From positions 174,059-238,058 of the forward strand of contig DASRHP010000012.1 in NCBI GenBank assembly GCA_035650475.1: DNA of 64,000 bases, written 5' to 3'. Under the pieces are notes generated by a model. The model searched no databases. It saw nothing but the letters and a program-made list of their open reading frames with translations, and was not told the DNA's origin. Each line of letters opens with the position of its first letter. Within the stretch, counting starts at the first letter, position 1. The position numbers and the translations under genes were made by a program. Origin of the DNA: Candidatus Binataceae bacterium (GTDB lineage Bacteria; Desulfobacterota; Binatia; Binatales; Binataceae). Of the stretch, positions 43,834-52,621 are shown one piece after another.

Positions 43834-45006
43834 CTACCTCCTCAGGATCGCCAGTCCGCCGTCGCCGAAGTCGCCCCATCCAGTGACCAGCCCGACCTCG
43901 GCGTCCTTGACCTGGCGCTCGCCGCATTGGTGGCGCAACTGGCGCGTGGCCTCGACGATGTGGTTGATGCCCCAGACGTGGGCCTCAGAATGAAGCCCGC
44001 CGTGGGTGTTGAGCGGCAGCTCACCGCCGAGCCCGATCCGCTCCATCGTGACGAAGTCCTTGACCTCGCCGCGTTTGCACAGGCCGAGCGCTTCCATCTG
44101 GAGCATCACCACGTAGGTGAAGCAGTCGTAGATTTCGGCGAAGTCGAGGTCCTGCGGTGTCACGCCGGCCATCTTGAACGCCTTGGGTGCGGCGAAGCTG
44201 AGCCCGATGACGAACGGGTCGGGACGCGCGGGGATGTCGTCGGCGGGGTAGGGATGGCCCTCGGCGACGCCCGAGATGTACACCGGCGGACATTTGAGGT
44301 CGCGCGCGCGTTCGGGCGAGGTGACGATCACGGCGCCGGCGGCGTCGGTTTCCAGGCAGCAGTCGTACAGGCGGAACGGATAGGAGACCCATCGCGCCTT
44401 GAGATAGTCGTCCATGGTCAGCGGCCGCCCGCGCATGAGGGCCTGCGGATTGAGCTGAGCATGCTTGCGCGAGGTCAGCGCGATCGTGCCCATCGCCTCG
44501 AACGGCGTGCCGTACGTTTTCATGTGGCGGGTGGCGAGCCAGGCGTACCATTGCACCGGCGCCATCGCGCCATACGGCAGGTAGTAGGCGCCGATCGTTC
44601 CCGCCAGCGGACCCGGCGGCGCCGAGCTGCGGCCGCCCCCGCCGCCCGCGCTCACCCGCATCACCGAGTACCCGTTCCATCCGCACGGCACCAGCACGCA
44701 GTTGGCGACGCCAAACGCGATCGCCATCGCCGCGCTTTGCAGTGCGACCACCGGGCTCGCGCCGCCCATCTGGACGTAGGTCGAGTAGCGCAGATCCTCG
44801 ATCCCCAGGTTGGCCGCGAAGTGCTCGGCGCTGGCGCCGAGCGGCGGGCCGACGATGCCGTCGATGTCGTGCGGCCGAAGTCCGGCGTCGTCGAGCGCCC
44901 TTGCCGACGCTTCGAGCATCAGTTGCAGTTCGGTCTTGCCCGAGCCGCGGGTGAACGCGCTCTCACCCACGCCGACGATGCATGCCTTGTCCTTAAGTGA
45001 TTCCAT
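43834..45006 (-). CDS. thiolase-like (SCP2/Ltp2-type) protein without catalytic cysteines
   Basis: A 390-aa thiolase-fold protein: [30 protein letters not shown], and the C-terminal [21 protein letters not shown]. The position of the first catalytic Cys reads [13 protein letters not shown] and the usual late Cys-Gly reads [11 protein letters not shown], so both cysteines are absent. This loss is typical of the Ltp2 class of non-thiolytic lyases. Pairing with the DUF35 gene suggests an acyl-CoA retro-aldolase, the substrate being a branched beta-hydroxy acyl-CoA. It is the upstream gene of the pair. Confidence 0.85.
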   Translation of the reverse strand: MESLKDKACIVGVGESAFTRGSGKTELQLMLEASARALDDAGLRPHDIDGIVGPPLGASAEHFAANLGIEDLRYSTYVQMGGASPVVALQSAAMAIAFGVANCVLVPCGWNGYSVMRVSAGGGGGRSSAPPGPLAGTIGAYYLPYGAMAPVQWYAWLATRHMKTYGTPFEAMGTIALTSRKHAQLNPQALMRGRPLTMDDYLKARWVSYPFRLYDCCLETDAAGAVIVTSPERARDLKCPPVYISGVAEGHPYPADDIPARPDPFVIGLSFAAPKAFKMAGVTPQDLDFAEIYDCFTYVVMLQMEALGLCKRGEVKDFVTMERIGLGGELPLNTHGGLHSEAHVWGINHIVEATRQLRHQCGERQVKDAEVGLVTGWGDFGDGGLAILRR

Positions 45007-45187
45007 CCAGGTTCACCCACACTCGCGCCGTGGTTCCGTCGCCGCGGCGTCGCTTAGGGCGGAGCGAATCGACGTCGAGTCGCCTTACGCACGCCGCCGA
45101 TCTCCTTACCATGATTGGGCGCGTGAGTGTTATATCCAAAGCAGCGAGTCGCGCGGCGTGAGAGCCGGCGCGGCTGGGAGGATCACG

Positions 45188-45919
45188 ATGGCGACGTTCG
45201 TCCTTGTGCATGGGGCATGGCACGGCGGGTGGTGCTACAAGCGGGTCGCGGCCCATCTGCGTGCCGCCGGCCATGAAGTCTATACGCCGACGATGACCGG
45301 TGATGGCGAGCGCGCACATCTGATGAGTCGCGCGGTCAACCTCGAAACCCACATCCAGGACATTCTCGGCGTGTTGCGCTGGGAGGAACTCAGCGAGGTC
45401 GTGCTGTGCGGCCATTCGTACGGCGGGATGGTGATCACGGGCGTGGCCGACCGGGCGCCGGAGAGAATCCGCTCGCTCGTCTATCTCGATGCGTTTGTGC
45501 CCGGCAGCGGCGAATCGATGTTCGACCTGATGACAGCCGGGAGCCGGGCCGCCTTCCGCGACGACGCGAAACGAAACGGCGAGGGCTACCTGATGACGCC
45601 GATACCGGCGGCAGTCTTCAACGTCAATTCGAGAGATGCGGCGTGGGTGGATCGGATGTGCGTCAAGCATCCGCTGGCCTGATTCGAGCAGAAGATTTCG
45701 CTGAGCGGTGCCGTAGCGCAGGTCAAGAAGCGCACGTACGTGCTGGCCGCCGGATGGGCGCCGCCGGCCGAGATGGGCGATGAGTCGCCGTTCGTGCCCC
45801 TGGCGGAGAGGTTCAAAAAGGACAGCGCCTGGCGCGTGGTAAGCCTGCCATGCGGCCACGACGCAATGGTGGACATGCCGAAGGAGGTCGCCGAACTGCT
45901 AATAGAAGCAAGCCTTTGA
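45188..45919 (+). pseudogene. alpha/beta hydrolase interrupted by an in-frame TGA
   Basis: The frame opens with a good GGAGG site and ATG at 45188 and encodes VLVHGAWHGGWCYKRVA (oxyanion HG) and LCGHSYGGMVITG with the nucleophile Ser77. At codon 165 a TGA (45680-45682) stops it after CVKHPLA. The same frame then continues 78 codons with normal composition and family-like sequence (FEQKISLSGAVAQVKKRTYV, then PCGHDAMVDMPKEVAELL), restoring the catalytic His and ending at 45917-45919. A single-base nonsense change, sequencing error or recoding would all explain it. Intact relatives are about 240-aa esterases. I favour a recent nonsense mutation. Confidence 0.8.
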
Positions 45920-46114
45920 AATCCAAGTAGCCAATTCCCGCAATGGGCCGACCGGGGAAGCGCCACAACGATGCTGCTAACCCGCCGGTTAGTGGCATCG
46001 CCTAAAGCAGCCCAACCGGCGATACACCATCGGTCTTGCGATACGACGCGCTTTTGGTCTAGCGTTCGCTTCGGTTCCCCGTCTGACAAGCAAATCTTTT
46101 CGAAGGAGCCCGCT

Positions 46115-47449
46115 ATGCGAACCATCGGTTTTCTTGCGGCTCTGTTACTGATCCTGCTCGCTCCGCTTGGGGTGTTCGCCCAGACGCAGGATTTCTCCGA
46201 GATGCAGAAGTGGCTTGCTTTGAAGGCGACCGAAGGAGGGTTGCCGCCCGGTACCAAGATCACGCTGGACAACTGGCGCCAGTATCAGCAGTATATGCCG
46301 CTCGGCCTCGATGTGCTGTTCGAGGGCAAGTACTTCTGGAAGATGCCTCCGGGTGCCGAGATCGATATCGGCCCGACCGAACGCGGCCTGTTGCCCAAGA
46401 ACTACGTGGAGGCGGGTGAGAAGTACGGGGCGCAGACCCGCGTCGTTCATCTGCCCAACGGCCACATGGACATCGCGAACTACGTTGCCGGAATTCCGTT
46501 CCCCAGCCCGCAGGGGCCCGACAAGGGCTACGAGATCCTTGTCAATAACTGGCTTGCCTATGTGCCGCATATCTACTGCAATACGCCGGACAACGACGGC
46601 CAGCTCTGGTTCCAGGATCGCTTCCGCAGCTTCACCGAATCCGACGTTGACGTAGTCTATCGCCAGACCGGGTATAACACCGATCCCGGCACTCAGCGCA
46701 CCGAGCCGGCCGGCGGCACCTGGTACACGGAATGGCTGATGCAAGAGACGCCGGAGCAGGCGAAATATACGCAGTCGCTCGAACTGTTCTACATGGACCA
46801 GCAGAAGACGCTGGACCTGTACGTCTTCGTTCCCGCGCTGCGCCGCTCGCTGCGCCTGGCCACCACCGCGCGCTGCGCGCCGGTGTTCGGCTCGGACTGG
46901 ACCAACGACGACGCCAAGACGATCGGGTTCAACGGCGGCATCGCGCTGTTCGACGCCAAGGTTCTGGCCGAGCGCCCGGTTATCGGGCTGATGCACTACA
47001 ACGAGGACTACGGCACCTTCCCCGGCAACTGGCTGATGCCGATCGGATTCTACAAGCCGTCATGGGGCAAATGGCAGGTGCGCAACGTGTACGTGCTCGA
47101 TGTGCGGCGCGTGCCCAGCGAGCGTTCCGGCTACTGCTACGGCAGCCGCATCATGTACGTGGACAAAGAAGTCTTTTACACGGTATGGAACGACCTCTAT
47201 GACTCCAACCTGAGGTTGTGGAAGGTGCAATGGTGGGCGCCGCGAGTCCGACCAGTGCCCGGCGACGGAGACGTGATTACCAACTCGGTCGGCGCCGCAA
47301 CCTACGACCTGCAGAACGAACACGCCAGCTATTGGAGCAGCGCCAATCCGAAGGGAATCGATCCCTACTTCAACTCGGATACGCCGAAGCAGTACCAGAA
47401 CCTGGTGCGCTTCAGCACGCCGGCAGGCATGATGCAAGTTATGCGATAA
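46115..47449 (+). CDS. DUF1329 (LolA-fold-like) exported protein
   Basis: A 444-aa exported protein with a Sec signal (IGFLAALLLILLAPLGVFAQ) and the DUF1329 pattern found in proteins near aromatic and alkane degradation genes of Pseudomonas, Burkholderia and Binatia-like genomes. It includes LPPGTKITLDNWRQYQQYMP, DVDVVYRQTGYN, YVFVPALRRSLRLAT and a conserved DWTNDDAK. The family is predicted to carry lipid or hydrophobic molecules in the periplasm. AAGGAG precedes the ATG. A palindrome CTAACC-CGCC-GGTTAG at 45977-45992 lies in the upstream gap. A GC-rich hairpin follows the stop. Confidence 0.85.
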   Translation: MRTIGFLAALLLILLAPLGVFAQTQDFSEMQKWLALKATEGGLPPGTKITLDNWRQYQQYMPLGLDVLFEGKYFWKMPPGAEIDIGPTERGLLPKNYVEAGEKYGAQTRVVHLPNGHMDIANYVAGIPFPSPQGPDKGYEILVNNWLAYVPHIYCNTPDNDGQLWFQDRFRSFTESDVDVVYRQTGYNTDPGTQRTEPAGGTWYTEWLMQETPEQAKYTQSLELFYMDQQKTLDLYVFVPALRRSLRLATTARCAPVFGSDWTNDDAKTIGFNGGIALFDAKVLAERPVIGLMHYNEDYGTFPGNWLMPIGFYKPSWGKWQVRNVYVLDVRRVPSERSGYCYGSRIMYVDKEVFYTVWNDLYDSNLRLWKVQWWAPRVRPVPGDGDVITNSVGAATYDLQNEHASYWSSANPKGIDPYFNSDTPKQYQNLVRFSTPAGMMQVMR

Positions 47450-47487
47450 TAAGTTCGGCCCGCCTTTCCAACTCGGCGATGTGGCAG

Positions 47488-47524
47488 CGCACGGCCGCCC
47501 ATGAAGCGGCCGTGTGCTCCTTTC
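47488..47524 (+). terminator. GC-rich hairpin after the DUF1329 gene
   Basis: Inverted arms CACGGCCGC (47490-47498) and GCGGCCGTG (47506-47514) pair perfectly over nine bases around a seven-base loop, and CTCCTTTC follows. The position 40 bp past the stop suggests a Rho-independent-type terminator with a weak T-tract. The rest of the 47450-47796 gap holds no supported gene; a second near-perfect hairpin (about 47706-47731, ten-base arms around GAAC with one mismatch) resembles a dispersed intergenic repeat. Confidence 0.55.
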
Positions 47525-47796
47525 CGAACGGATTTGCAATGCTCCAAGCGCCGACCTCGCGCTGCCTGTTGATCGTGCCGCTTCAGCGGGACGGCATCCT
47601 GCGAATAGTGGGCAACGCGAACGAAGTCGAAGGATCTCGGACAGCTTCGCGCGAGCGAAGCCGGTACCGATTTTTTCATCCGCGAAGCGCGCCCTCGTCG
47701 GCGCGTTACCCCTCTCCTTGAACAAGGGGAGGGACCTGAAGTGTTTCGCAACGGCCCCGCGGACCAAGGAGCCGATTTGCAAATCTGCGAGGCTGG

Positions 47797-49017
47797 TCAG
47801 TAGACTATTTTCTCTTCAGTCAGTCGCGCGATCTCTTCCCTGGACAGTCCGAGGATTCCGTTCAACACCTCAAAATTGTGCTGGCCGAGGTCGGGCGGCG
47901 GACTGAAATTGAGCTGCGGTGCATTACTCAGTTTGGCGGGCATCCCGGGCAGAATACGCTTGCCGGACTGATGATGGTTAATTTCCCACCAGTAGCCCCA
48001 TTCCCACAGATGACGGTCCTGATGGATTTCGACGCTGTCGAGCACAGGGCCGGCGGGAACTCCAGCGCGCTGGAGCTGCTCGGCGAGAGCGACATGCTCG
48101 TGCCGGCGCGTCCATTCGGCAAGCCGCGCGTCTAGTTCGTCGGAATTCTTCCAGCGGCCGAACTGGTCGGCGAACTTCGGATCGCGCGTCCACGCCGGCT
48201 CGCCCATCACATGGCATAGCGCGCGCCACTCGGCCTGGTTGCCGACCGCAATTGCGATCCACTTGTCCTCGCCCGCGCACGGATAGGTGTTGTGCGGCGC
48301 CATCACATCGTCGCGATTCGCCCATTGCCGGCGGTCGCGCCCGTTCATGAAATAGTCCATGTACCATTCGGGCGTCTCGCCGATGACGGTCTCGCCCATG
48401 CTGGCGTCAATCCATTGGCCCTCGCCGGTGCGATTACGATGGCGCAGCGCGGCGAGCACGTGGAAGACGACCGCGCTGCCGATCGCGTAGTCGGGCCAGG
48501 TGCCGCCGGTGTGGCGCGGCGCGCCGCCCGGATAGCCTTGGGCGTCGAAGGTGCCAACAAACGAGCACGCCATCGGGCCCCATCCGACCCACTCCGCGGG
48601 CTCGAGGCCGACCTTGCCGAGCAGCGAGACCGAAATCAGGATGATGTCGCGCTTGACCGCGCGCACGTCGTCGTAGCTCAGGCCCAGCCGGCGCGCGAGC
48701 GGCGCCGGATAGCATTCCAGCACGAAGTCGCTGCGCCTGATCAGCTCGTAAGCGAGCTCCTTGCCGCGCGCGGTTTTGAGATTGAGGTTGACCGACTTCT
48801 TGCCGTAGTTGAGCGCGTGGTAACAGCCGTTGTTGTCGGGATGCTGGCGACCATCGGCCATGAAGGCTGGATTGAGCCGCGAGAAGTCGAGATACATGCG
48901 CGACTCGACCTTGATCACCTCGGCGCCCATCGTCGCCAGCCACAGCCCAATCTGCGGGCCGTTGATGATCCAGCTGAAGTCGGTCACCCGGATTCCCTCG
49001 AGCGGCAGCGGTGCCAT
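47797..49017 (-). CDS. CaiB/BaiF-type CoA-transferase-like protein with Glu at the catalytic Asp position
   Basis: A 406-aa family III CoA-transferase fold: LEGIRVTDFSWIINGPQIG, MGAEVIKVESRMYLDFSRLN, GKKSVNLNLKTARGKELAYEL, GEGQWIDASMGETVIG. In formyl-CoA transferase the last motif carries the catalytic Asp; here that position is Glu. AGAAAATCG with GAGGGAG just upstream supports the ATG at 49017. It is downstream of another CoA-transferase-like gene (22 bp), which has Gln at the same position. The two could form a heteromeric enzyme like the BbsEF succinyl-CoA:benzylsuccinate transferase, but neither has the standard nucleophile. Confidence 0.88.
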   Translation of the reverse strand: MAPLPLEGIRVTDFSWIINGPQIGLWLATMGAEVIKVESRMYLDFSRLNPAFMADGRQHPDNNGCYHALNYGKKSVNLNLKTARGKELAYELIRRSDFVLECYPAPLARRLGLSYDDVRAVKRDIILISVSLLGKVGLEPAEWVGWGPMACSFVGTFDAQGYPGGAPRHTGGTWPDYAIGSAVVFHVLAALRHRNRTGEGQWIDASMGETVIGETPEWYMDYFMNGRDRRQWANRDDVMAPHNTYPCAGEDKWIAIAVGNQAEWRALCHVMGEPAWTRDPKFADQFGRWKNSDELDARLAEWTRRHEHVALAEQLQRAGVPAGPVLDSVEIHQDRHLWEWGYWWEINHHQSGKRILPGMPAKLSNAPQLNFSPPPDLGQHNFEVLNGILGLSREEIARLTEEKIVY

Positions 49018-49039
49018 CGATTTTCTCCCTCGCACGCAG

Positions 49040-50251
49040 TCAGATAACGCCCGCGGCGCGCAGTCCGCTGAGCTCAGCCGGCGGGAGCCCGAGCCGCCCG
49101 CACAGAATTTCCTCGTTGTGCTCGCCGAGGAGCGGTGCGCGGCGCGGCGCCGGTGGAGTCGCGGTCAGGCGGACCAGCGGTCCCGGATAGCGCAAGTGCC
49201 CTGCGACCGGATGGTCGATTTCAACGAAGGCGCCGCGGTGCTTGAGATGGGGATGCTCGGCGGCCTGGGCGACGGTCAGGACCGGGCCAATCGGCAATCC
49301 CAGCTTCTGCCCCTCGCGCACCAGCCATTCCTGGCCGTGCTTGAGCAGCTCTCGCTGGATCAGCGGGCGCACGACGTCGTCGTACTCGGCGCGCTGCGCG
49401 GTGTTCTTGAACAGATCGGCCTCTAGCGCTTCGGGATGACCGAGCAGTTCCTTGAGCGCTTCGAAGTGCGAGTCGACCACCCACAGGACGTACACGTAGC
49501 CGTCGCGGCAGGGCGAAGGCTCCAGCCCCGCCTTGGCCTTGGCACGCAGCCGGCTGTACGGCATCCCGGCGTAGCCGTAAACGGCCATCTCGACCTTCGC
49601 GGTGTTGACCACCGACTGCCAGCACGCGGCGTCCACCCACTGGCCCTCGCCGCTCGCCTCACGTTGCAACAGCGCCAGCATCGAGGCCGCCGCCGCCGTC
49701 GTCGCACCCATCATGTCAGCCTGACGGCCGGGCGCGCGTAGCGGATTTTCCTTTTCGGAGTCCGTGATCAGCGTCGGCGTGTTGTAGCCGGTCAGGCTCA
49801 TCGCCCACGCGATGAGGTCCGTGCCTTTCCATCCGGCATACGGCCCGTGCTGCCCGAACGGCGTGACTGAAGTGACGACCAGCCGCGGGTTAAGCGCGTG
49901 AAGCACGTCGTAGGCGAGCCCGATGCTTGCGAGGTAGCCCGGTGGATGGTTTTCGATCAGAAGATCGGCGTCGGCGACCAGGCGTTTGAATAACGCCGCG
50001 CCGCTGGGTGTGGCAGGATCCAGCGTCACGCTCTTCTTGCTGGTGTTGAGGTAGAGGAAAAGGCCGCTCTTCTCGGGATGGGGGACGTCGCCGGGGAAGG
50101 GCGGATGGCGGCGTGCTTCGTCGCCGGCGCCCGGCGGCTCGATTTTGATGACTTCGGCGCCCATGTCGGCGAACAGCTTGCCGCACATCGGCCCCGACAC
50201 CATCTCGGCAAATTCGACGACTTTCAGACCTTCCAGCGCCGCGCCGCCCAC
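49040..50251 (-). CDS. CaiB/BaiF-type CoA-transferase-like protein with Gln at the catalytic Asp position
   Basis: A 403-aa protein of the same family: LEGLKVVEFAEMVSGPMCGK, MGAEVIKIEPPGAGDEARRH, TSKKSVTLDPATPSGAALFKRL, GEGQWVDAACWQSVVNT. In the last motif the nucleophilic Asp is replaced by Gln. The start is GTG 50251 with CGGAG upstream. It lies upstream of the Glu-containing paralogue and is divergent from the beta-helix protein gene, 340 bp away. It may be a structural or regulatory partner. Confidence 0.88.
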   Translation of the reverse strand: MGGAALEGLKVVEFAEMVSGPMCGKLFADMGAEVIKIEPPGAGDEARRHPPFPGDVPHPEKSGLFLYLNTSKKSVTLDPATPSGAALFKRLVADADLLIENHPPGYLASIGLAYDVLHALNPRLVVTSVTPFGQHGPYAGWKGTDLIAWAMSLTGYNTPTLITDSEKENPLRAPGRQADMMGATTAAAASMLALLQREASGEGQWVDAACWQSVVNTAKVEMAVYGYAGMPYSRLRAKAKAGLEPSPCRDGYVYVLWVVDSHFEALKELLGHPEALEADLFKNTAQRAEYDDVVRPLIQRELLKHGQEWLVREGQKLGLPIGPVLTVAQAAEHPHLKHRGAFVEIDHPVAGHLRYPGPLVRLTATPPAPRRAPLLGEHNEEILCGRLGLPPAELSGLRAAGVI

Positions 50252-50384
50252 GTGTGTTCTCCGCAGTTATCCCGGCCGTCAACCGCCCATCCTGTTAGCG
50301 CCAGAATAAGCAAAAACCAGCACCGCTACGCCAGCGCAACGAGCGCGCGCCAAGAGTTTGAGGGACGGAGGACGAAACATTGGG

Positions 50385-50525
50385 CGTAATTGAGAGTAAT
50401 AGCCCTTAAAAGCAATTATTGTCTAAATAAATTAGTGATAGATAGTTAATGAGATTAATTAAGATGCATTAAAGCTTATTGTCTTGATTTATGCCGTATT
50501 GTTATGAAACACAGTGTATAGAGAT
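50385..50525. promoter_or_regulatory. AT-rich promoter-like island
   Basis: About 140 bp are much richer in A and T than the rest of the window (runs such as AATTATTGTCTAAATAAATTAG, shortened here to positions 50414-50435). The segment sits between the divergent CoA-transferase-like gene and the beta-helix protein gene and is the likely promoter zone of the latter, with TTGTCT and TTGATT near 50480-50490. It could also attract a nucleoid-silencing protein. No gene is coded in 50252-50591. Confidence 0.5.
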
Positions 50526-50591
50526 GAAACCTCGCTTCCAAACCTCAATCTCGGTCTACGAGTCCCATTTCTATCTGAAGGGGAGGAGATT

Positions 50592-52592
50592 ATGCGGACT
50601 CTGCGCTCGCCTCGCTCAAAGGCCGCGATGTTTGCGGCAGTGATTCTGGCCTTGGCCGCCTCGGCTCTTGCGCAGTCCTCGGCGGCGGATGCTCAGAGCG
50701 TCACGGTCTGCGCCAGCGGCTGTAACTATACGACCATCGCGGGAGCCCTGGCGAGCGCGGTCTCGGGTGAAACCATCAACATTCTCGATGCCGTTCATAA
50801 CGAGGCGAACCTCACGATTGACGGCGGTCTAACGCTCACTATCCAGGGCAAGGACCCGATCAGCACGGTCATAGACGGCGGCAACGCCGGCCCCGTGTTC
50901 ACGATCAATAGTGGCACGGTGACGATTCAGAACCTGACGGTGCGGAACGGACTGAACGGCGCCGACGGCGGCGGGATCATCAACTGGGATGCGCTCACGC
51001 TTAAGAACTGCGTCGTCTCGGGCAACACCTCCGGCGCCAACGGCGGCGGGTTGGTCAACTTCGGCGGCGTGGTCGCGATCAGCGACTGCACGGTCTCCGG
51101 CAACACGGCCGCTTCGTTTGGCGGCGGCGTTCTGAACACTTCTTTCGGCACGCTCACCATCAACCGCAGCACGCTCTCCGACAACCTGGCGACCAACGAC
51201 GGCGGCGGCCTGGCCAACGCTTCGGGGTCGGTGACGGTCCTCAACAGTACGTTCTCGGGCAATTCCGCCACGCTGGGCGGCGGCGTCGAGAATTTCGACA
51301 CGCTCGCGATCAGCAGCAGCACGATCGCCGACAACACGGCCAGTGCGAGCGGGGGCGGAATCGACAACGGCGGCGTCGCGACGGTCAAGAATTCGATAGT
51401 CGGCGACAACAACTCCGATTGCTCCGGTACGCTGACCGCGCTCGGCGCAAATCTCGACACCGACGCGAGCTGCGCCAATTTCGCCCAGGTCGCCTCGACC
51501 GAGCTCGGCTTGACTTCGCTAGCGCTCAATCCGCCCGGGAGCACCGAGACGTTTGCCCTGGTGCCCGGCAGCGCAGCGATTGATAAAGCGACGGATTGTA
51601 CAGACGTCACCGGCAATCCTGTAACCACTGACCAGCGCGGGGTGTCCCGGCCCCAAGGCCTGGCGTGCGATATCGGGGCCTTCGAGGCGCAGCCGCAAGC
51701 GATCTCGGCGGTCACGAATCAGATCGACTACGGCCTGGCTGACGACCCGTATGATACGTCAGCCGGGTCGCGCGTTACGATGGGCGCGTTCGTGCACGAA
51801 AAAGCGACGGTTACGACCACCGTTGATCCAATTCCGAGCCGAAGCAGTCTCACTCTCAACGCCTTCTCCGGCAATGATTGTTCGCCTACTCCGGCGGCGA
51901 GCGAAATTGTCAACCTCAACGGCGGCGCGATGACGGAATCGGCGGAGTCGAGCGGGAGCGCGGGAGTCGCGGCCGAGGGCCCGCTGCCAGTGGGCGCGGT
52001 CGCCTACAACGCGGTCTTCAAAAGCGGCAATACGCTCGTACCCGATGCGACCAGCCCGTGTGCGGCGCTCAATGTGATTTCACCGATAAGCCAGTTCTCC
52101 TACACGGTGAACGGCGATGCGAGCGTCTATAACTGTACGCTCGAGTCGATCGCAGGCGGCGCCTGTCCGAGCGGCACTCAGGAGGCTTCCGTAGCGCCGG
52201 GCAGCACCAACAGCTACCTGGTCACGATCGCGCTCACGAACCTGACCGGTCTGACCGTCAGCGAGAATGTCTCCGGCTCGTTCGTCGCTGGCAAGGGCGT
52301 TTCGATAGGCAATCCCACGCTAACTCCCGGGTGCGGCGACGCGGTCATCAAGCACAACGGCCAGGTCCAATGGAACGCGAACGGCTCCAACAGTCCCAAG
52401 GCCGCCGGCTTCACGATGATGCCTGGTCAAAACTGCGCGCTCCAGGTCACTGTCAGCGCGGCGTTCGGCGCGGGGCAGCAAGCGATTACCGGCCAGTGGT
52501 CGGCTACTCAGAACGAGTTGTCGCCGCTGACCAACCAGAACCTGACGCTGAAGTCGCCGCTGACCGGCAGCCTTGCGGTCAACGTGAATTAG
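50592..52592 (+). CDS. secreted right-handed beta-helix (Pmp-like) surface protein
   Basis: A 666-aa secreted protein. A signal peptide (AAMFAAVILALAASALAQ) is followed by a parallel beta-helix of repeats such as GGGIINWDALTLKNCVVSGN, GGGLVNFGGVVAISDCTVSG and GGGVENFDTLAISSSTIADN, ending in a DQRGVSRPQGLACDIGAFE motif of the choice-of-anchor Q type (about 370). About 275 further residues form immunoglobulin-like or DUF11-like modules (TVNGDASVYNCTLESIAG). GGAGGAG precedes the ATG. Such proteins are adhesins or surface polysaccharide-binding proteins. Codon use is GC-rich, but the promoter is AT-rich. Confidence 0.85.
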   Translation: MRTLRSPRSKAAMFAAVILALAASALAQSSAADAQSVTVCASGCNYTTIAGALASAVSGETINILDAVHNEANLTIDGGLTLTIQGKDPISTVIDGGNAGPVFTINSGTVTIQNLTVRNGLNGADGGGIINWDALTLKNCVVSGNTSGANGGGLVNFGGVVAISDCTVSGNTAASFGGGVLNTSFGTLTINRSTLSDNLATNDGGGLANASGSVTVLNSTFSGNSATLGGGVENFDTLAISSSTIADNTASASGGGIDNGGVATVKNSIVGDNNSDCSGTLTALGANLDTDASCANFAQVASTELGLTSLALNPPGSTETFALVPGSAAIDKATDCTDVTGNPVTTDQRGVSRPQGLACDIGAFEAQPQAISAVTNQIDYGLADDPYDTSAGSRVTMGAFVHEKATVTTTVDPIPSRSSLTLNAFSGNDCSPTPAASEIVNLNGGAMTESAESSGSAGVAAEGPLPVGAVAYNAVFKSGNTLVPDATSPCAALNVISPISQFSYTVNGDASVYNCTLESIAGGACPSGTQEASVAPGSTNSYLVTIALTNLTGLTVSENVSGSFVAGKGVSIGNPTLTPGCGDAVIKHNGQVQWNANGSNSPKAAGFTMMPGQNCALQVTVSAAFGAGQQAITGQWSATQNELSPLTNQNLTLKSPLTGSLAVNVN

Positions 52593-52607
52593 CGCGTCCC
52601 GACGCGC
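52592..52607. terminator. short GC hairpin between convergent genes
   Basis: GCGCGTC at 52592-52598 and GACGCGC at 52601-52607 are perfect inverse complements separated by CC. The structure begins at the last base of the beta-helix stop and lies 14 bp from the stop of the convergent methyltransferase gene. No T-tract follows, so terminator function is tentative. Confidence 0.3.
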
Positions 52608-52621
52608 CGCTGCGACATCGC

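Noticed and set aside
45680-45682. Selenocysteine reading of the TGA codon
   Set aside because: The position is not a catalytic cysteine in this hydrolase family, and I see no obvious SECIS-like stem immediately after the TGA.
45977-45992. CTAACC-CGCC-GGTTAG palindrome as an operator for the DUF1329 gene
   Set aside because: Only six-base arms and no positioned promoter elements nearby; chance is not excluded.
47706-47731. Second hairpin in the 47.5-47.8 kb gap as a terminator
   Set aside because: It lies between convergent genes without a T-tract and resembles dispersed intergenic repeats; its role cannot be supported.
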